NCBI RefSeq assembly: GCF_032362555.1
Contig: NC_083505.1
Location: forward strand, 8,547,501-8,611,500
Direction: 5' to 3'
DNA length: 64,000 nt
Source of the DNA: Amyelois transitella
Taxonomy: Eukaryota; Arthropoda; Insecta; Lepidoptera; Pyralidae
Each line of letters opens with the position of its first letter. Position 1 is the stretch's first letter. The notes beneath the pieces are model-generated. The model was not told the origin of the DNA. It ran no database searches and was given only the letters and a program-made list of their open reading frames with translations. Made by a program: the position numbers and the translations under genes. Positions 33,295 through 42,895 of the stretch are shown here, piece after piece.

Positions 33295-35107
33295 ATGAAG
33301 GGGTGTATTTTTAATATCGATGGCGGGTATTTGGAGGGGCTGTGCCGTGGATTTAAATGTGGGATACTCAAGCAGTCTGACTACTTGAATTTGGTTCAGT
33401 GCGAAACATTGGAAGGTAATTTTTAATTCCTGTTATTCTGTGTTGATTTCCAATGATATGAATCAATACGGGCAGTGCAAATATATTTCTTGAATCTGGT
33501 AATGGTAATTTGTTTTTTGGCCGGGCTGGTGGTCTTTCAACGGCTGACTTCCCCCAGCCTTGCGCCCATCCGAGATTAGCAAGCTAAAATGTTTGTTTAA
33601 ACATCGTTAAATCCCCAGAGTTTTGAAGCAAACAACTAATAATAGTTTTCGAAAGCATATTGGTATAATGTGGGAATAATGGTATAAGGTGTCCTGAAAT
33701 TCCCATAAAGACAGCTCATTACACAGTCACAAGGTCACTAGGTCCATACCTAGCCTTATTAGTCTATACGAAGAAAATTAGGGCTGAATTTTTTATATTT
33801 TCAGATTTGAAGCTGCATTTGCAAGGAACTGATTATGGAACATTCCTCGCCAATGAGCCCAGCCCCCTCTCTGTATCAACTATAGATGACAAACTACGTG
33901 AGAAACTTGTCATTGAATTCCAACATCTGAGAAACCACTCTGTTGAGCCCCTTTCTACATTCCTGGATTTCATTACATACAGTTATATGATCGACAACAT
34001 TATCCTTTTAATAACTGGAACTCTGCACCAGAGACCTATATCAGAGTTGATTCCTAAATGTCATCCTTTGGGTTCCTTTGAGCAGATGGAAGCTATCCAT
34101 GTTGCTGCTACTCCTGCTGAGCTATACAATGCTGTCCTGGTGGACACTCCCCTGGCGCCATTCTTCGTAGATTGCATCAGTGAGCAGGACTTGGATGAAA
34201 TGAACATTGAAATCATCCGTAACACACTGTACAAGGCATATTTGGAGGCTTTTTATGACTTTTGTAAACAGATTGGAGATACTACAGCTGATGTCATGTG
34301 TGAAATTTTAGCAGTAAGTTTTTACAAATTGTTTTTTATGTTCCTTAACTTTAACATGAAGCTAGACCAAGACATCAAATAGTTTTGTCAGTTGGGCTGT
34401 TATAATATTTTTATACTTTAGTGTTATCTCATCTCTTTCATTTACTTTGAACTACTTGTACTTATAGTCTTTCCAAACTTTTTATCTTTAGTTTGAAGCT
34501 GATCGGCGTGCTATTATCATCACTATTAATTCCTTTGGAACTGAACTGTCCAAAGATGACCGTGCCAAACTGTATCCTCGTTGTGGCAAACTGAATCCTG
34601 ATGGATTGGCTGCCCTTGCACGTGCTGATGATTATGAGCAAGTGAAAGCAGTAGCAGAGTATTACGCAGAATATGCAGTCCTGTTTGAAGGAGCTGGTAA
34701 CAATGTGGGAGACAAAACCTTGGAAGACAAGTTTTTTGAACATGAGGTGAGATTACTGATAAATCAAATTTTAGATTAAAAAGCAACATATTATTTTTTA
34801 TTAAACTTAATAATTTTTAACTATAAGTAAACCCTTTTCCTTTTTAATTCATATCATTCTGCAATCAGGATGATACTTTTAAAGGGATGCCATTTATGAT
34901 TGAAAATAATACATAACACTTTTTGATACTTGTTATTGCTTCCAGGTGAAACTCAATGTTAATGCTTTCATGCAACAATTCCACTTTGGAGTTTTCTACT
35001 CCTACCTGAAGTTGAAAGAGCAGGAATGCCGAAACATTGTATGGATAAGTGAGTGTGTGGCTCAAAAGCACCGAGCTAAGATTGATAACTACATTCCAAT
35101 ATTCTAA
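33295..35107 (+). CDS. VhaAC39-1: V-type proton ATPase subunit d
   Basis: Subunit d of the V0 sector caps the c-ring and couples V1 rotation to proton pumping into endosomes, lysosomes and, in larvae, gut lumen. Exons 33295-33415, 33805-34313, 34492-34746 and 34946-35107 join to 348 residues, the family's usual length. It starts [20 protein letters not shown] and runs through [80 protein letters not shown] to the end [12 protein letters not shown]. Similarity to Drosophila VhaAC39-1 is nearly complete and no residue stands out as odd. AATAAA lies at 35151. It is convergent with THG1. Confidence 0.97.
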
Positions 35108-35739
35108 AATGTTTGTAATCAATCACTTTATCATTATGTAAATACTTTATAATAAAAAAATAGTAAATGACAAGGATTAGACTTTAAAAACCATTCATTT
35201 TATTCAACTATGTTGTAATGTAGATTTCAATTTGAAATGTTAACCTTAAATTAAAAAAAAAATCATATGAAATTATATCTGCTTGATGTCAATAAAGATA
35301 CAAACTGTTATTTATTTACATATATTACATAATAAGTGTTGAATGCAATCCCTTGTTTTAATTAAAGATTCAGAGATATCTCTGTAGCCTACATAATAAT
35401 ATATTCAAAGTAAAAACAATAAAGCTTCAATTTAAATTATATTTTTACTTTAGTTGTGTTTTGACAATTATAAATATAGGTGTATCTCCAGTATAATCAA
35501 AGGAAACATCTGTAAAAGTATTAAAACAAATTAGTAGTATATGCAATATAAAATTATTTAATGTTATAAGTATATGAAGACAACCACTACTATTAATATC
35601 CCATGTATTGTTAGTTCTAAAATAAACATTATAGATTCATAATGTATTTATTATTCAATAAAATAATCTGTTTAAGTCTTCTTTTACTTCAAACCTGCTT
35701 GAAATAAAAAGTATCATCAATCATTTAAAAAGCTTTATT
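35108..35739. other. Spacer between convergent VhaAC39-1 and THG1
   Basis: Contains the VhaAC39-1 polyadenylation signal (35151) and, on the minus strand, a THG1 AATAAA (35734-35739) directly after the stop. The rest is AT-rich with no recognised feature. Confidence 0.6.
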
Positions 35740-36983
35740 TTAAATAATTTCGTTTTTATCATTAACTTCAAGTTGTTCTCGAATAATTTCAGTGGTTGGA
35801 CCGTCATACACTAAATCCTGTTTAGAAGGTTTCATTAACAATAATGTTGAATGTTCTTTCCAAAAATTATCTTTCAACATATCATTGTGAACATCAACAA
35901 CTACTAATTTATTAGTTGCACTTCCACCACATGTAATTGTTTTTCTTAATAATAAAGTACCTCTTTTGAACACTTCTGGTTCATTATTATAATTGATATT
36001 AAACTCTTTAAATAATATTTCATTTTTGTCAGCAGAAACAGTACCACTTAAACGTTTTTCAGCCTGAAATGGAAAATAAGTTTTTAATTATAAACTTTAT
36101 GACAAAAAGAGGAACAATTAATAATATTTTTCTGGTTAAATAAGCACATATCCATTCTGCATACTCTTTCTAAGAGAAAGGACTGCCTAATTTTATTTAA
36201 TAAATTTTACTATAGCACATCTTGCTTCCATGAAAAAAGTAGTATTACTCCTGAAGGTTTTGCCTCTATGCCAAATATCAGCAAAATCAGTCTAGGGTAA
36301 TTGACTATGTTACAATCAAAAATACAAATCTTTTGTTTTAATAATAATTTTATGGATGTAATATTTCTGTTTGATGATAAATTAAATAAACAAACCTCTA
36401 ATGGAGTTAAATTTCCTTTTAGTACCAAATTCCAAAATGTTGTATTGTACAAGTTATTTATATGAACATCAGCTTGTCGCCATTTCATGTAATCAATTAA
36501 ATTTTCTTCAGAAGGGTACAATACAATACGGCCATCAAATATTGGTGGATATTTTAATGACTGGTCACCAAAGAATTTACTCCAGTAATAAACATAAGAT
36601 GAAGAAAATTTGCTGTTGACAGTAGTAAGCAACTTAGCGGCTCTTCGTTTATATACAGTGGTGTGTTTTTTGAAAACAAATGAGTATTCATCACTTTGAC
36701 CAAAAGCCATTAATATATCATTAAATTCTTTTAATACACTAAATGCGGCATAGTTCATCAATTGTAATGCTCTTAAATCATTAGGTTTAGAGAATTTATG
36801 AACCTCTGCAAACTTATGGAAACATTTCCCATCTAGTCTCACAATAATCCACGCATTTGGCAATAATGTATCATCTAATTCAAATTTCTTTACGTATTCA
36901 AAGGAACTTTTTGCCATTTTCTTTACGTGAAAGATATTTGCTACTCTCTTGCATAAAATTTGAGTTGCTTCGCATGAAAACAT
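35740..36983 (-). CDS. THG1: tRNA-His guanylyltransferase
   Basis: Adds the extra G at position -1 of tRNA-His by 3'-5' polymerisation, the identity mark for histidyl-tRNA synthetase. Exons 36983-36396 and 36063-35740 join to 303 residues (human THG1L 298). The core shows [20 protein letters not shown], the metal-binding [24 protein letters not shown] with the catalytic DE pair, [14 protein letters not shown], and in exon 2 [20 protein letters not shown] with GTLLLRK. Two starts are possible: Met1 gives [20 protein letters not shown] in front, while Met23 gives the usual [11 protein letters not shown]. The extension is basic and free of acidic clusters, and human THG1L also has a mitochondrial leader. 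So alternative initiation for cytosol and mitochondrion is a fair inference, not shown. Confidence 0.93.
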
Positions 36984-37389
36984 AGGTTACTTTATAAAAA
37001 ATAATCGGTAAAAGGAAAGAAGTGTACGTAGGTAACGAATTAGGTAATTTAGTATTTTTAAGTTAGCTTTGTAGTAGGTAGTTAAAGTACTTATTTTGCC
37101 TAATTGACTTTATTTTTTTTATTATGTCAATGTCAGATACAGATTTTTGCGATGTCCGAAGCACTGACGTAAAAACGTTCGTCCAAAGTCTAAACACAGA
37201 AAAAATCCTGTTCGTCCAACCAACCTACCACGGCGCCTGCAGAGCAAGGGGGCTACACAGTGTCGGTTTTTAAACACAAGAAATTATCGTCATCATCCGT
37301 ACAGCCTTTTCGAGACTGTTGCCTCTGCCGTATTATGTGCAGTGCAGATCCAGGCACTTTATAATAGGACTAGAATATTATTACACTCT
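36984..37389. other. Upstream of THG1: promoter region, no clear element
   Basis: Presumed THG1 promoter (AT-rich to ~37135), then GC-richer sequence to 37389 that resembles no gene. The LINE fragment starts at about 37390. Confidence 0.4.
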
Positions 37390-37619
37390 CTTCATGTAAG
37401 CGGCGGTTTCGGGTACTCATGAACTGACCCTTTAGCAAGGACGTCCTTAATCAAGATACGTTCGCAGTGTTGCCACCTTCGATTTTTATAAAGCGCTAGG
37501 TCAAAAGTAAAATGTCGCCAGATTTCACAAATTTGGACCGCAAAAAATCCACCAAATATCTCCAAATTATTATTGAAATATCACATTTAAGATTACAATT
37601 TTCAACATAATTAGTATAA

Positions 37620-37832
37620 CCCGTCGGAAATACCTGCGGACCTGGCTTGATGACTTCATGCAATCTGGAGAGATAGTAAAAAAAAGGAATCTATTTTTTA
37701 TGTGCCTATATATTTTTATACTTTTATACAACGCCTTAGAATAAGTTTCAAATAAAAACAATACATTTCTAAAAAACCTCGAGGGGTAGAGCATTGCAGC
37801 GAGGTCCGCACTCCGCAGATATTTCCGACGGG
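37620..37832. mobile_element. MITE (213 bp) inside the hAT 3' region
   Basis: Ends CCCGTCGGAAATACCTGCGG and, complemented, CCCGTCGGAAATATCTGCGG. Flanks TAGTATAA (37612-37619) and TAGTATAC (37833-37840) agree in 7 of 8 bases, fitting an 8-bp hAT-type duplication; a piggyBac reading fails because the flanks are not TTAA. Lying outside the transposase frame, it need not harm the host element. Confidence 0.88.
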
Positions 37833-37996
37833 TAGTATACCCTATCTATAGTATAGGAAATTAAATAAAACAACATAACTATGTTCATTAGTTATTAATT
37901 TGAAAATAATCAGTACAGTAATCAAGAGAAACCAGTTGTATAGTTCGACCAGAAATATATCAGACCTGTCAAAGAGGTCTGCAATTTACATTGAAA

Positions 37997-40060
37997 TTAA
38001 AATTCAAGATTATCAAAAGTTATATCGTCCATAACATCTTCATAATTCACTGACGCCGAAACTACTGTCGATGACGTCGACGCCGACGTCGATGCAGATG
38101 TTGTCGCATGTGGTTGATTTTTAAAAGAGTACTTTGTGTTTTTTCCAATAGCTGCAATAACATCGCTTGGTAATTCATAATTGTAACATTTTGCATCAAT
38201 AACTTTTAATCTATTTCTGATAAAAATTATCGCATTTAGTAGAGGATCAGCCATCTTGTTTCGTAGTTTGCTTTTTACGGTGTTCATCACACTGAAAATT
38301 CTCTCGATACCCGCATTAGATTGGGGTAATGATAACGCAGATATGGCTAGATCAACTAGTTCTTCAAAGTCATTTATACCTGCTGCGTTTCGGTAATTAT
38401 CTACCTCAACCCAAAATTTTATAACATCTTTTGTATTTTCCCACTGGTTAAAACAGATATTGTGCCACTGATTCAATATCTTGTCAATGTATTGAGCAGT
38501 ATAGCCAAGTTCTTCAGCTAGTTCTGAAATGGAATTGTCCTTACCTTGGCGGAGTATTGTCTCTGGGTCTAATTTTGATATCAATTCCAGCACATTATAA
38601 TTGGGTGGCAGTCTTTGTTGAATTTCCTTGGCTAGCTTCACATTAAACTCAATACAGCGACGTTTTATGGCTGATATAGTATCAATTGTTAAGGATGTTT
38701 TTTTACTTTCCGATTCAAAGAGGTACCCCATGTATGGGACCGAGTTAAGGTTTCGGTCAACATCAATATTTAAAAAATCCTTGTCTGTAACTGCTGCGTT
38801 CGGTAACAGTATTCTGTTGCAAACTGAACGTAAAAGTGTAATCAGTACATTTAATAATTTGAGAGGATTTGCACTTTCGCTTTCAAAGCTTTTCAATGCA
38901 ATCTGCACATCGTTAAGTACACTTTGCAAAAATAGCAAATATAAATAATTAGTTTCATCCTTGTACATGGAGTATAATAAATCTGCAGTGTAACATCGAT
39001 TACTTACAAGCCCAAAATGTAAAGTCAGTTCTTTCCATTGTGCCAGAATTCTTCGCACTGCTGGTTCAATGGATAACCAGCGTGTGTCACATACCTGCAG
39101 AATTTTTAATGGCGCTTCACCACAGTTAATAGTTTCGTAAATTTCTTGATATTCATTTTTACGTTTTGTAGAGTGGGCAAACCAATTGTACGTTTCTCTA
39201 ATTAAGAATTCAATATTTCTTGGTAGCGTATGTTCTGAAGCGTGCGATACTGCAAGTTGTAAAGAGTGGCAAGTGCATCTGATAAGAATTAAATTAGGTA
39301 TATCATTTTTTAGGATTTTATACACTCCATTATTGATGCCAGTCATGACTGACGCATTGTCTGTTCCCAATCCAACCAGTTTATTTTTGTTTAGTCCATA
39401 TTTTTGTAAACAAGAAAGAAGGGCTTTAACAATGCCAATTGCATCACTGGTTTCAAGTTGTTCAAGGGCCAGAAACGAAGACACAATTTTTTTTAGTTTT
39501 CTACTAAAATACCTGATTACAATACCAAGTTGCTTGCACGTACTGATGTCAGTTGACTCATCAATGATGAGACTATATTTTTGTTCCCCTATATCCTTTA
39601 TTAGTTCTTCAGTAAAATGTGGTGCCAAGATATTTTTAATAACTTCAGTACACTTAGTACGATGCATTTTTAAATCATCCGTTGCTTTGGAGTCAGGGAA
39701 AGCTAATTTCACTAAGTCTGTCAGATGATCAATACAGGAAACTGAGCTATGTTCTGTAATGTAAAGAGCGAGCATTCCTTCAGCTTTGCGCGATTTTGGG
39801 TTGGAAATCTTCTCACCATCAGGCTTGAATTGTATAATCTGGTTGCCGGATATAATTTGCATTTTTTGTTTGTGCTTCTTTGTTTCAGCATGTCTTCTCA
39901 AGTCTACTAATTTTGCTAGTAATTCTACTTTACAATATGTGCAAAAAGCTTTCGTATCATCACCAACCAAAGGTTTAAGCCAGGATATGAATTCGGCATG
40001 TGATTCCCACTCTTTTCTATACTTTTGTGCATAGTTTTTTTTCTTTAAAGGAATTTCCAT
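37997..40060 (-). CDS. hAT transposase with N-terminal BED zinc finger
   Basis: 687 residues, ATG to TAA, one exon. A BED-type finger has C40, C43, H57 and H63 (AFCTYCKVEL to RRHAETKKH). The RNase-H-like core shows the first acid at D167 (YSLIIDESTDIS), the second at D234 (LVGLGTDNASVMTG), and the CHSLQLAVSHA block that follows. The C-terminal dimerisation domain lies about residues 560-615 (ISALSLPQSNAGIERIFSVM, KLRNKMADPLLNA). The protein ends in a Ser/Thr-rich tail and acidic VMDDITFDNLEF. This architecture also occurs in domesticated ZBED/ZNF862-like proteins. Here, matching inverted ends and target duplication show it is still part of a transposon. Activity is inferred only from integrity. 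Confidence 0.93.
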   Translation of the reverse strand: MEIPLKKKNYAQKYRKEWESHAEFISWLKPLVGDDTKAFCTYCKVELLAKLVDLRRHAETKKHKQKMQIISGNQIIQFKPDGEKISNPKSRKAEGMLALYITEHSSVSCIDHLTDLVKLAFPDSKATDDLKMHRTKCTEVIKNILAPHFTEELIKDIGEQKYSLIIDESTDISTCKQLGIVIRYFSRKLKKIVSSFLALEQLETSDAIGIVKALLSCLQKYGLNKNKLVGLGTDNASVMTGINNGVYKILKNDIPNLILIRCTCHSLQLAVSHASEHTLPRNIEFLIRETYNWFAHSTKRKNEYQEIYETINCGEAPLKILQVCDTRWLSIEPAVRRILAQWKELTLHFGLVSNRCYTADLLYSMYKDETNYLYLLFLQSVLNDVQIALKSFESESANPLKLLNVLITLLRSVCNRILLPNAAVTDKDFLNIDVDRNLNSVPYMGYLFESESKKTSLTIDTISAIKRRCIEFNVKLAKEIQQRLPPNYNVLELISKLDPETILRQGKDNSISELAEELGYTAQYIDKILNQWHNICFNQWENTKDVIKFWVEVDNYRNAAGINDFEELVDLAISALSLPQSNAGIERIFSVMNTVKSKLRNKMADPLLNAIIFIRNRLKVIDAKCYNYELPSDVIAAIGKNTKYSFKNQPHATTSASTSASTSSTVVSASVNYEDVMDDITFDNLEF

Positions 40061-40667
40061 TGTTGGATAGTATTAAGGATAACGACTTCACACACTGTAA
40101 CCAATTAACAAACGACTTTATCAAACTTTTTAAGATTTCAACAGCACTCACCAAATTCGATACATAGAATGTCAAAGTTAAAAGAAAACACTAACAACGA
40201 TTGCGCTACGGGATTCCCCGGCTATAGAGTAAGCATAAAACAATATGAAATTCTCATTGTGCTAAAGGGATTCCCCGCCCCGGTAAAGTACATAAGCGTA
40301 AATCAGGTGTGTTGTACAGAGTGTCAGTATCACTGTCAATATGACAGTGACACAGACACTCTGTTGACAAAACGTGTTGCCGATTCCATACTGAAAAACC
40401 GCTAAAAACCACTAAAAAGAATAAAACCGCTATGTTACTAAAAAAATCCTCTAAAGGCTTTAAAAAGGCTCCAGTTCTGGTGGAAAAACCACCAAGGTGG
40501 CAACACTGTACGTTCGTCTAGGCCTTCCCACTCCGATCTTTCCCTCCACATTCTCCTAGTATATTTGCTTAGTCAACCTGCTTTCATTCATCCACTCCAC
40601 ATGACCAAACCATCTATTCCTGTTACTACATCTTTTTTCACATCACAACATTCATCTAGTACATACA

Positions 40668-41245
40668 TACATATGGTCACGTCTATGTCCCTTGTGGGGT
40701 AGACAGAGTCTTGAAAAGACTGAATGGCCACGTTCAGCTATTTGGCTTAATGATAGAATTAAGATTCAAATAGTGGTTGGTTCATCTAGTAAGTACAGTT
40801 ATTTCCATGATTCAATGTGTCACAAGTTACCCTGCAAAAATCGCGGGGTCAGACGGGAGAAGCCATAGATATGAATATGTACTAAAGAGTTACTGACGTA
40901 GGAGTACACAATCCAATATCATTGTTGAAGGGCGCAGCCCGTGCTTTTTCCAGAGAGGTGAGGATGTAATCGGACCTAATGCCAGAACGAAAAAGAAAGC
41001 TTTGAAAGAGTATAGGTATAAGTAGAATAGGACCTGCTGCGATACCCAGATACTGGCTTGCTGTCAGACTGCTTGCAGAGTGAGGAGTGATGATGAAGAA
41101 GCTTGCTTCCAATATCATCGGGGTGACCAATGTAGAAAAATAAGGAGTCTATCCTTAGTCGCCTTTTACGACATCCATGGGAAAGAGATGGGAATGGTCC
41201 TACTTATATGCTTTTTTTTTGGTGCCGGGAACCACACGTAATATG
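40668..41245 (-). repeat. GTGCCGTGTGG retroposon pieces
   Basis: At 40668-40775 lies the 3' half in minus orientation (GGTCACGTCTATGTCCCTTG, GGCCACGTTCAGCTATTTGG). At 41140-41245 lies the 5' half (CCTTAGTCGCCTTTTACGAC, ATCCATGGGAAAGAGATGG, TGCCGGGAACCACACG). The middle (about 40850-41130) holds AGACGGGAGAAGCCATA and CCAGAGAGGTGAGGATGTAA, strings that also occur near 30420 and 9570. It may be a composite or a longer family member. Confidence 0.6.
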
Positions 41246-41310
41246 ACTATTTGAGATTAATTTTTTTAGATATTTTCTTTTATGTAGACAATGTGCATTC
41301 ATCCACGATC

Positions 41311-42256
41311 TAGAGATGCCACGAATATTCGGCAATTATTCGGTATTCGGCCTATTCGGCCACTTTTTTTGCTATTCGGTATTCGGCCGTATAGTACCTA
41401 TTATTCGGCCGAATACCGAATACCAAATTATGTAAAAAAGACACGTATATTACTCAAAATTATGTATCTATTTCCAAATTACAACACTTTAGTAATTAAA
41501 ATTGACCAGTGGTAAGTTATGATGAATAAAAGCTTTTCAGCATTTTTGGTTGCAAACGATTACGCTATTCATCGTAAATAATACCAGCCTCAGAAAATAA
41601 CCTTCACTATACACGCTACTTCCAGGAGAAGAATGATAAACTTTAGCAAATTTCGAAAGGTTTGGGAATTGTCTTTCGTTTGCGAACCACAAGTTAGTTG
41701 TAAGGGTCGGCCTTCCGATCTAAGCGAACTGTTTTCAAATAAAAATCCAACTGGTTTGCCACAGCACTCTTCTCCACGTCTACCTAATCATTAGCATTTC
41801 GCATATTATCTGTTGCTACTTCAGTTCCAGAAACTGTCAAGTATTTCAATAGTACCATCATTTTCATTAGTTACTTAAAAAAAAAGTTGAACAAGTGAAA
41901 GAGTTTGTATATCTACGAGTAGGATCAAAGTTTACATCAGATGGCAAGTGTGATAGTGGTATGTATTGAAAGGAGAGTGAACATGGTGAATGGAGCTTTG
42001 CATGCCTTTATGAGCAGTCAGAAACTGTCCAAAAAGGCTCGACTGGCTGTGCATAGGGGCGTGTTGGTCCCGACATTCATGTATGGGAGCCAAAGTTGGG
42101 TATGGCAAAAGAAGCACGAAAATAGAATAAATGCAGTGGAAAGATTTTAGGGATGTATTTCGTGCCGAATATTCGTCGGCCGAATATTCGGCGCTTCGGC
42201 CGACCGCGTTGCCGAATATTCGGTATTCGGCCAATTCACTATTCGTGGCAACTCTA
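41311..42256 (-). mobile_element. Relic hAT element inside the LINE tail
   Basis: Ends TAGAGATGCCACGAATATTC and, complemented, TAGAGTTGCCACGAATAGTG. Both flanks are packed with ATTCGG/CCGAAT units (about twenty in all). Minus strand 41525-41700 encodes LWFANERQFPNLSKFAKVYH, SSPGSSVYSEGYF and, in another frame, RNRLQPKNAEKLL, the C-terminal dimerisation domain of a hAT transposase. The frame is broken and most of the protein is missing. The target duplication is blurred around GAT(C/T)TAGA. Confidence 0.75.
41880..42150 (+). mobile_element. RTE/BovB-like LINE fragment inside the relic hAT
   Basis: Plus-strand translation KVEQVKEFVYLRVGSKFTSD, then ERRVNMVNGALHAFMSSQKL, SKKARLAVHRGVLVPTFMYG, SQSWVWQKKHENRINAVERF. 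It is the segment just upstream of MRALRSMIGVKLSD in the copy at 21540 and overlaps the break point of the pogo-like insertion, so it serves as the empty site for that event. Confidence 0.85.
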
Positions 42257-42436
42257 ATTTAGATATAATATTTGAAAATTGACGTCCGACGAAAATGCTG
42301 TAGAGTAGTTTGATCCGCCGCTTCTTCTGCACATGTGCTTTGGGAGCTGTAGTAGATATAATTAGACTTATGTTGACGTCAATAAGCGATACCTTGTATC
42401 CGATTTTGAGAATAAATCTATTCTAATAAATACACT

Positions 42437-42690
42437 AACATGGTGCCGTGTGGTTCCCTGCACCAATATAAAAAAGAATAGGACCACTCCATTTCTTTCG
42501 CATGGATGTTGTAAAAGGCGACTAATTGATTGGTTTATAAGCTTGCGATTCTACTTATAGGCCATCACCTAGCAACCTGTCACTATTTGAATCTTAATTC
42601 TATCATTAAGCCTAACAGCTAAACATGGCTTGTTAGTCTTATAAGACTGCTGGCTTTGTCTACCCTGCAAGTGATATTGATGTGATTTTA
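42437..42690 (+). repeat. GTGCCGTGTGG retroposon, near-full plus-strand copy
   Basis: GGTGCCGTGTGGTTCCCTGC, AGAATAGGACCACTCCATTT, GGATGTTGTAAAAGGCGACT, CTAGCAACCTGTCACTATTT, TTAAGCCTAACAGC, GGCTTTGTCTACCCTGCAAG. It is the best reference copy in the window for orientation. Confidence 0.75.
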
Positions 42691-42895
42691 TAAATGAGTG
42701 ATGAATGATGAATTGTTCATACTCCTTATTACTCCTTAGAGGTTTCAGTTTGGTCTGGAAGAAAAGAAAATAAATAGAGGGTAGGTACTAACTGCTTCTC
42801 TTCCTGTGCTGCGTGAGTCAAGGGAAAGGGAAATCAATTTTGTTTTTAAAACAGATTTATTTCCCAGCCCAGTCAAATCATATAATTTTATTTCA

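Larger units (their letters stand above)
37465..40508 (-). mobile_element. Complete hAT DNA transposon (3044 bp) with BED-finger transposase
   Basis: Terminal inverted repeats CAGTGTTGCCACCTT are exact over 15 bp (37465-37479 and 40494-40508). The 8-bp target duplication TACGTTCG is perfect (37457-37464 and 40509-40516). One minus-strand frame of 687 codons (37997-40060) fills most of it with no interruption. Upstream of the frame lie ~450 bp holding the presumed promoter. The 3' side holds a 213-bp MITE. Perfect duplication, perfect ends and an open frame point to a recent insertion that may be self-sufficient. Confidence 0.95.
37390..40660 (-). mobile_element. RTE/BovB-like LINE fragment, split by a hAT element
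   Basis: Left part 37390-37464 (GGCGGTTTCGGGTACTCATG, GGACGTCCTTAATCAAG) and right part 40509-40660 (GTCTAGGCCTTCCCACTCCG, CTGCTTTCATTCATCC) are adjacent pieces of the same LINE seen unbroken at 21700-21850. The paralogue shows the target AGATACGTTCGTCTAGG without the insertion at 21751. Confidence 0.88.
41284..42433 (+). mobile_element. Jockey/CR1-like LINE 3' UTR, split by a hAT relic
   Basis: GTAGACAATGTGCATTCATC (41284-41303) and ATTGACGTCCGACGAAAATG to AATAAATCTATTCTAATAAA (42277-42433) are the two parts of the LINE tail that is continuous at 51877-52085. Confidence 0.8.

Noticed and set aside
37620-37832. piggyBac-type element (CCC...GGG ends)
   Set aside because: The flanks are TAGTATAA/TAGTATAC, not TTAA, and agree over 8 bases as in hAT.
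39186-39728. Plus-strand frame of 180 codons
   Set aside because: Complement of the hAT transposase catalytic region; no family likeness of its own.
37997-40060. Domesticated ZBED-type host gene
   Set aside because: Inverted ends and perfect 8-bp duplication show it is an ordinary transposon gene in place.
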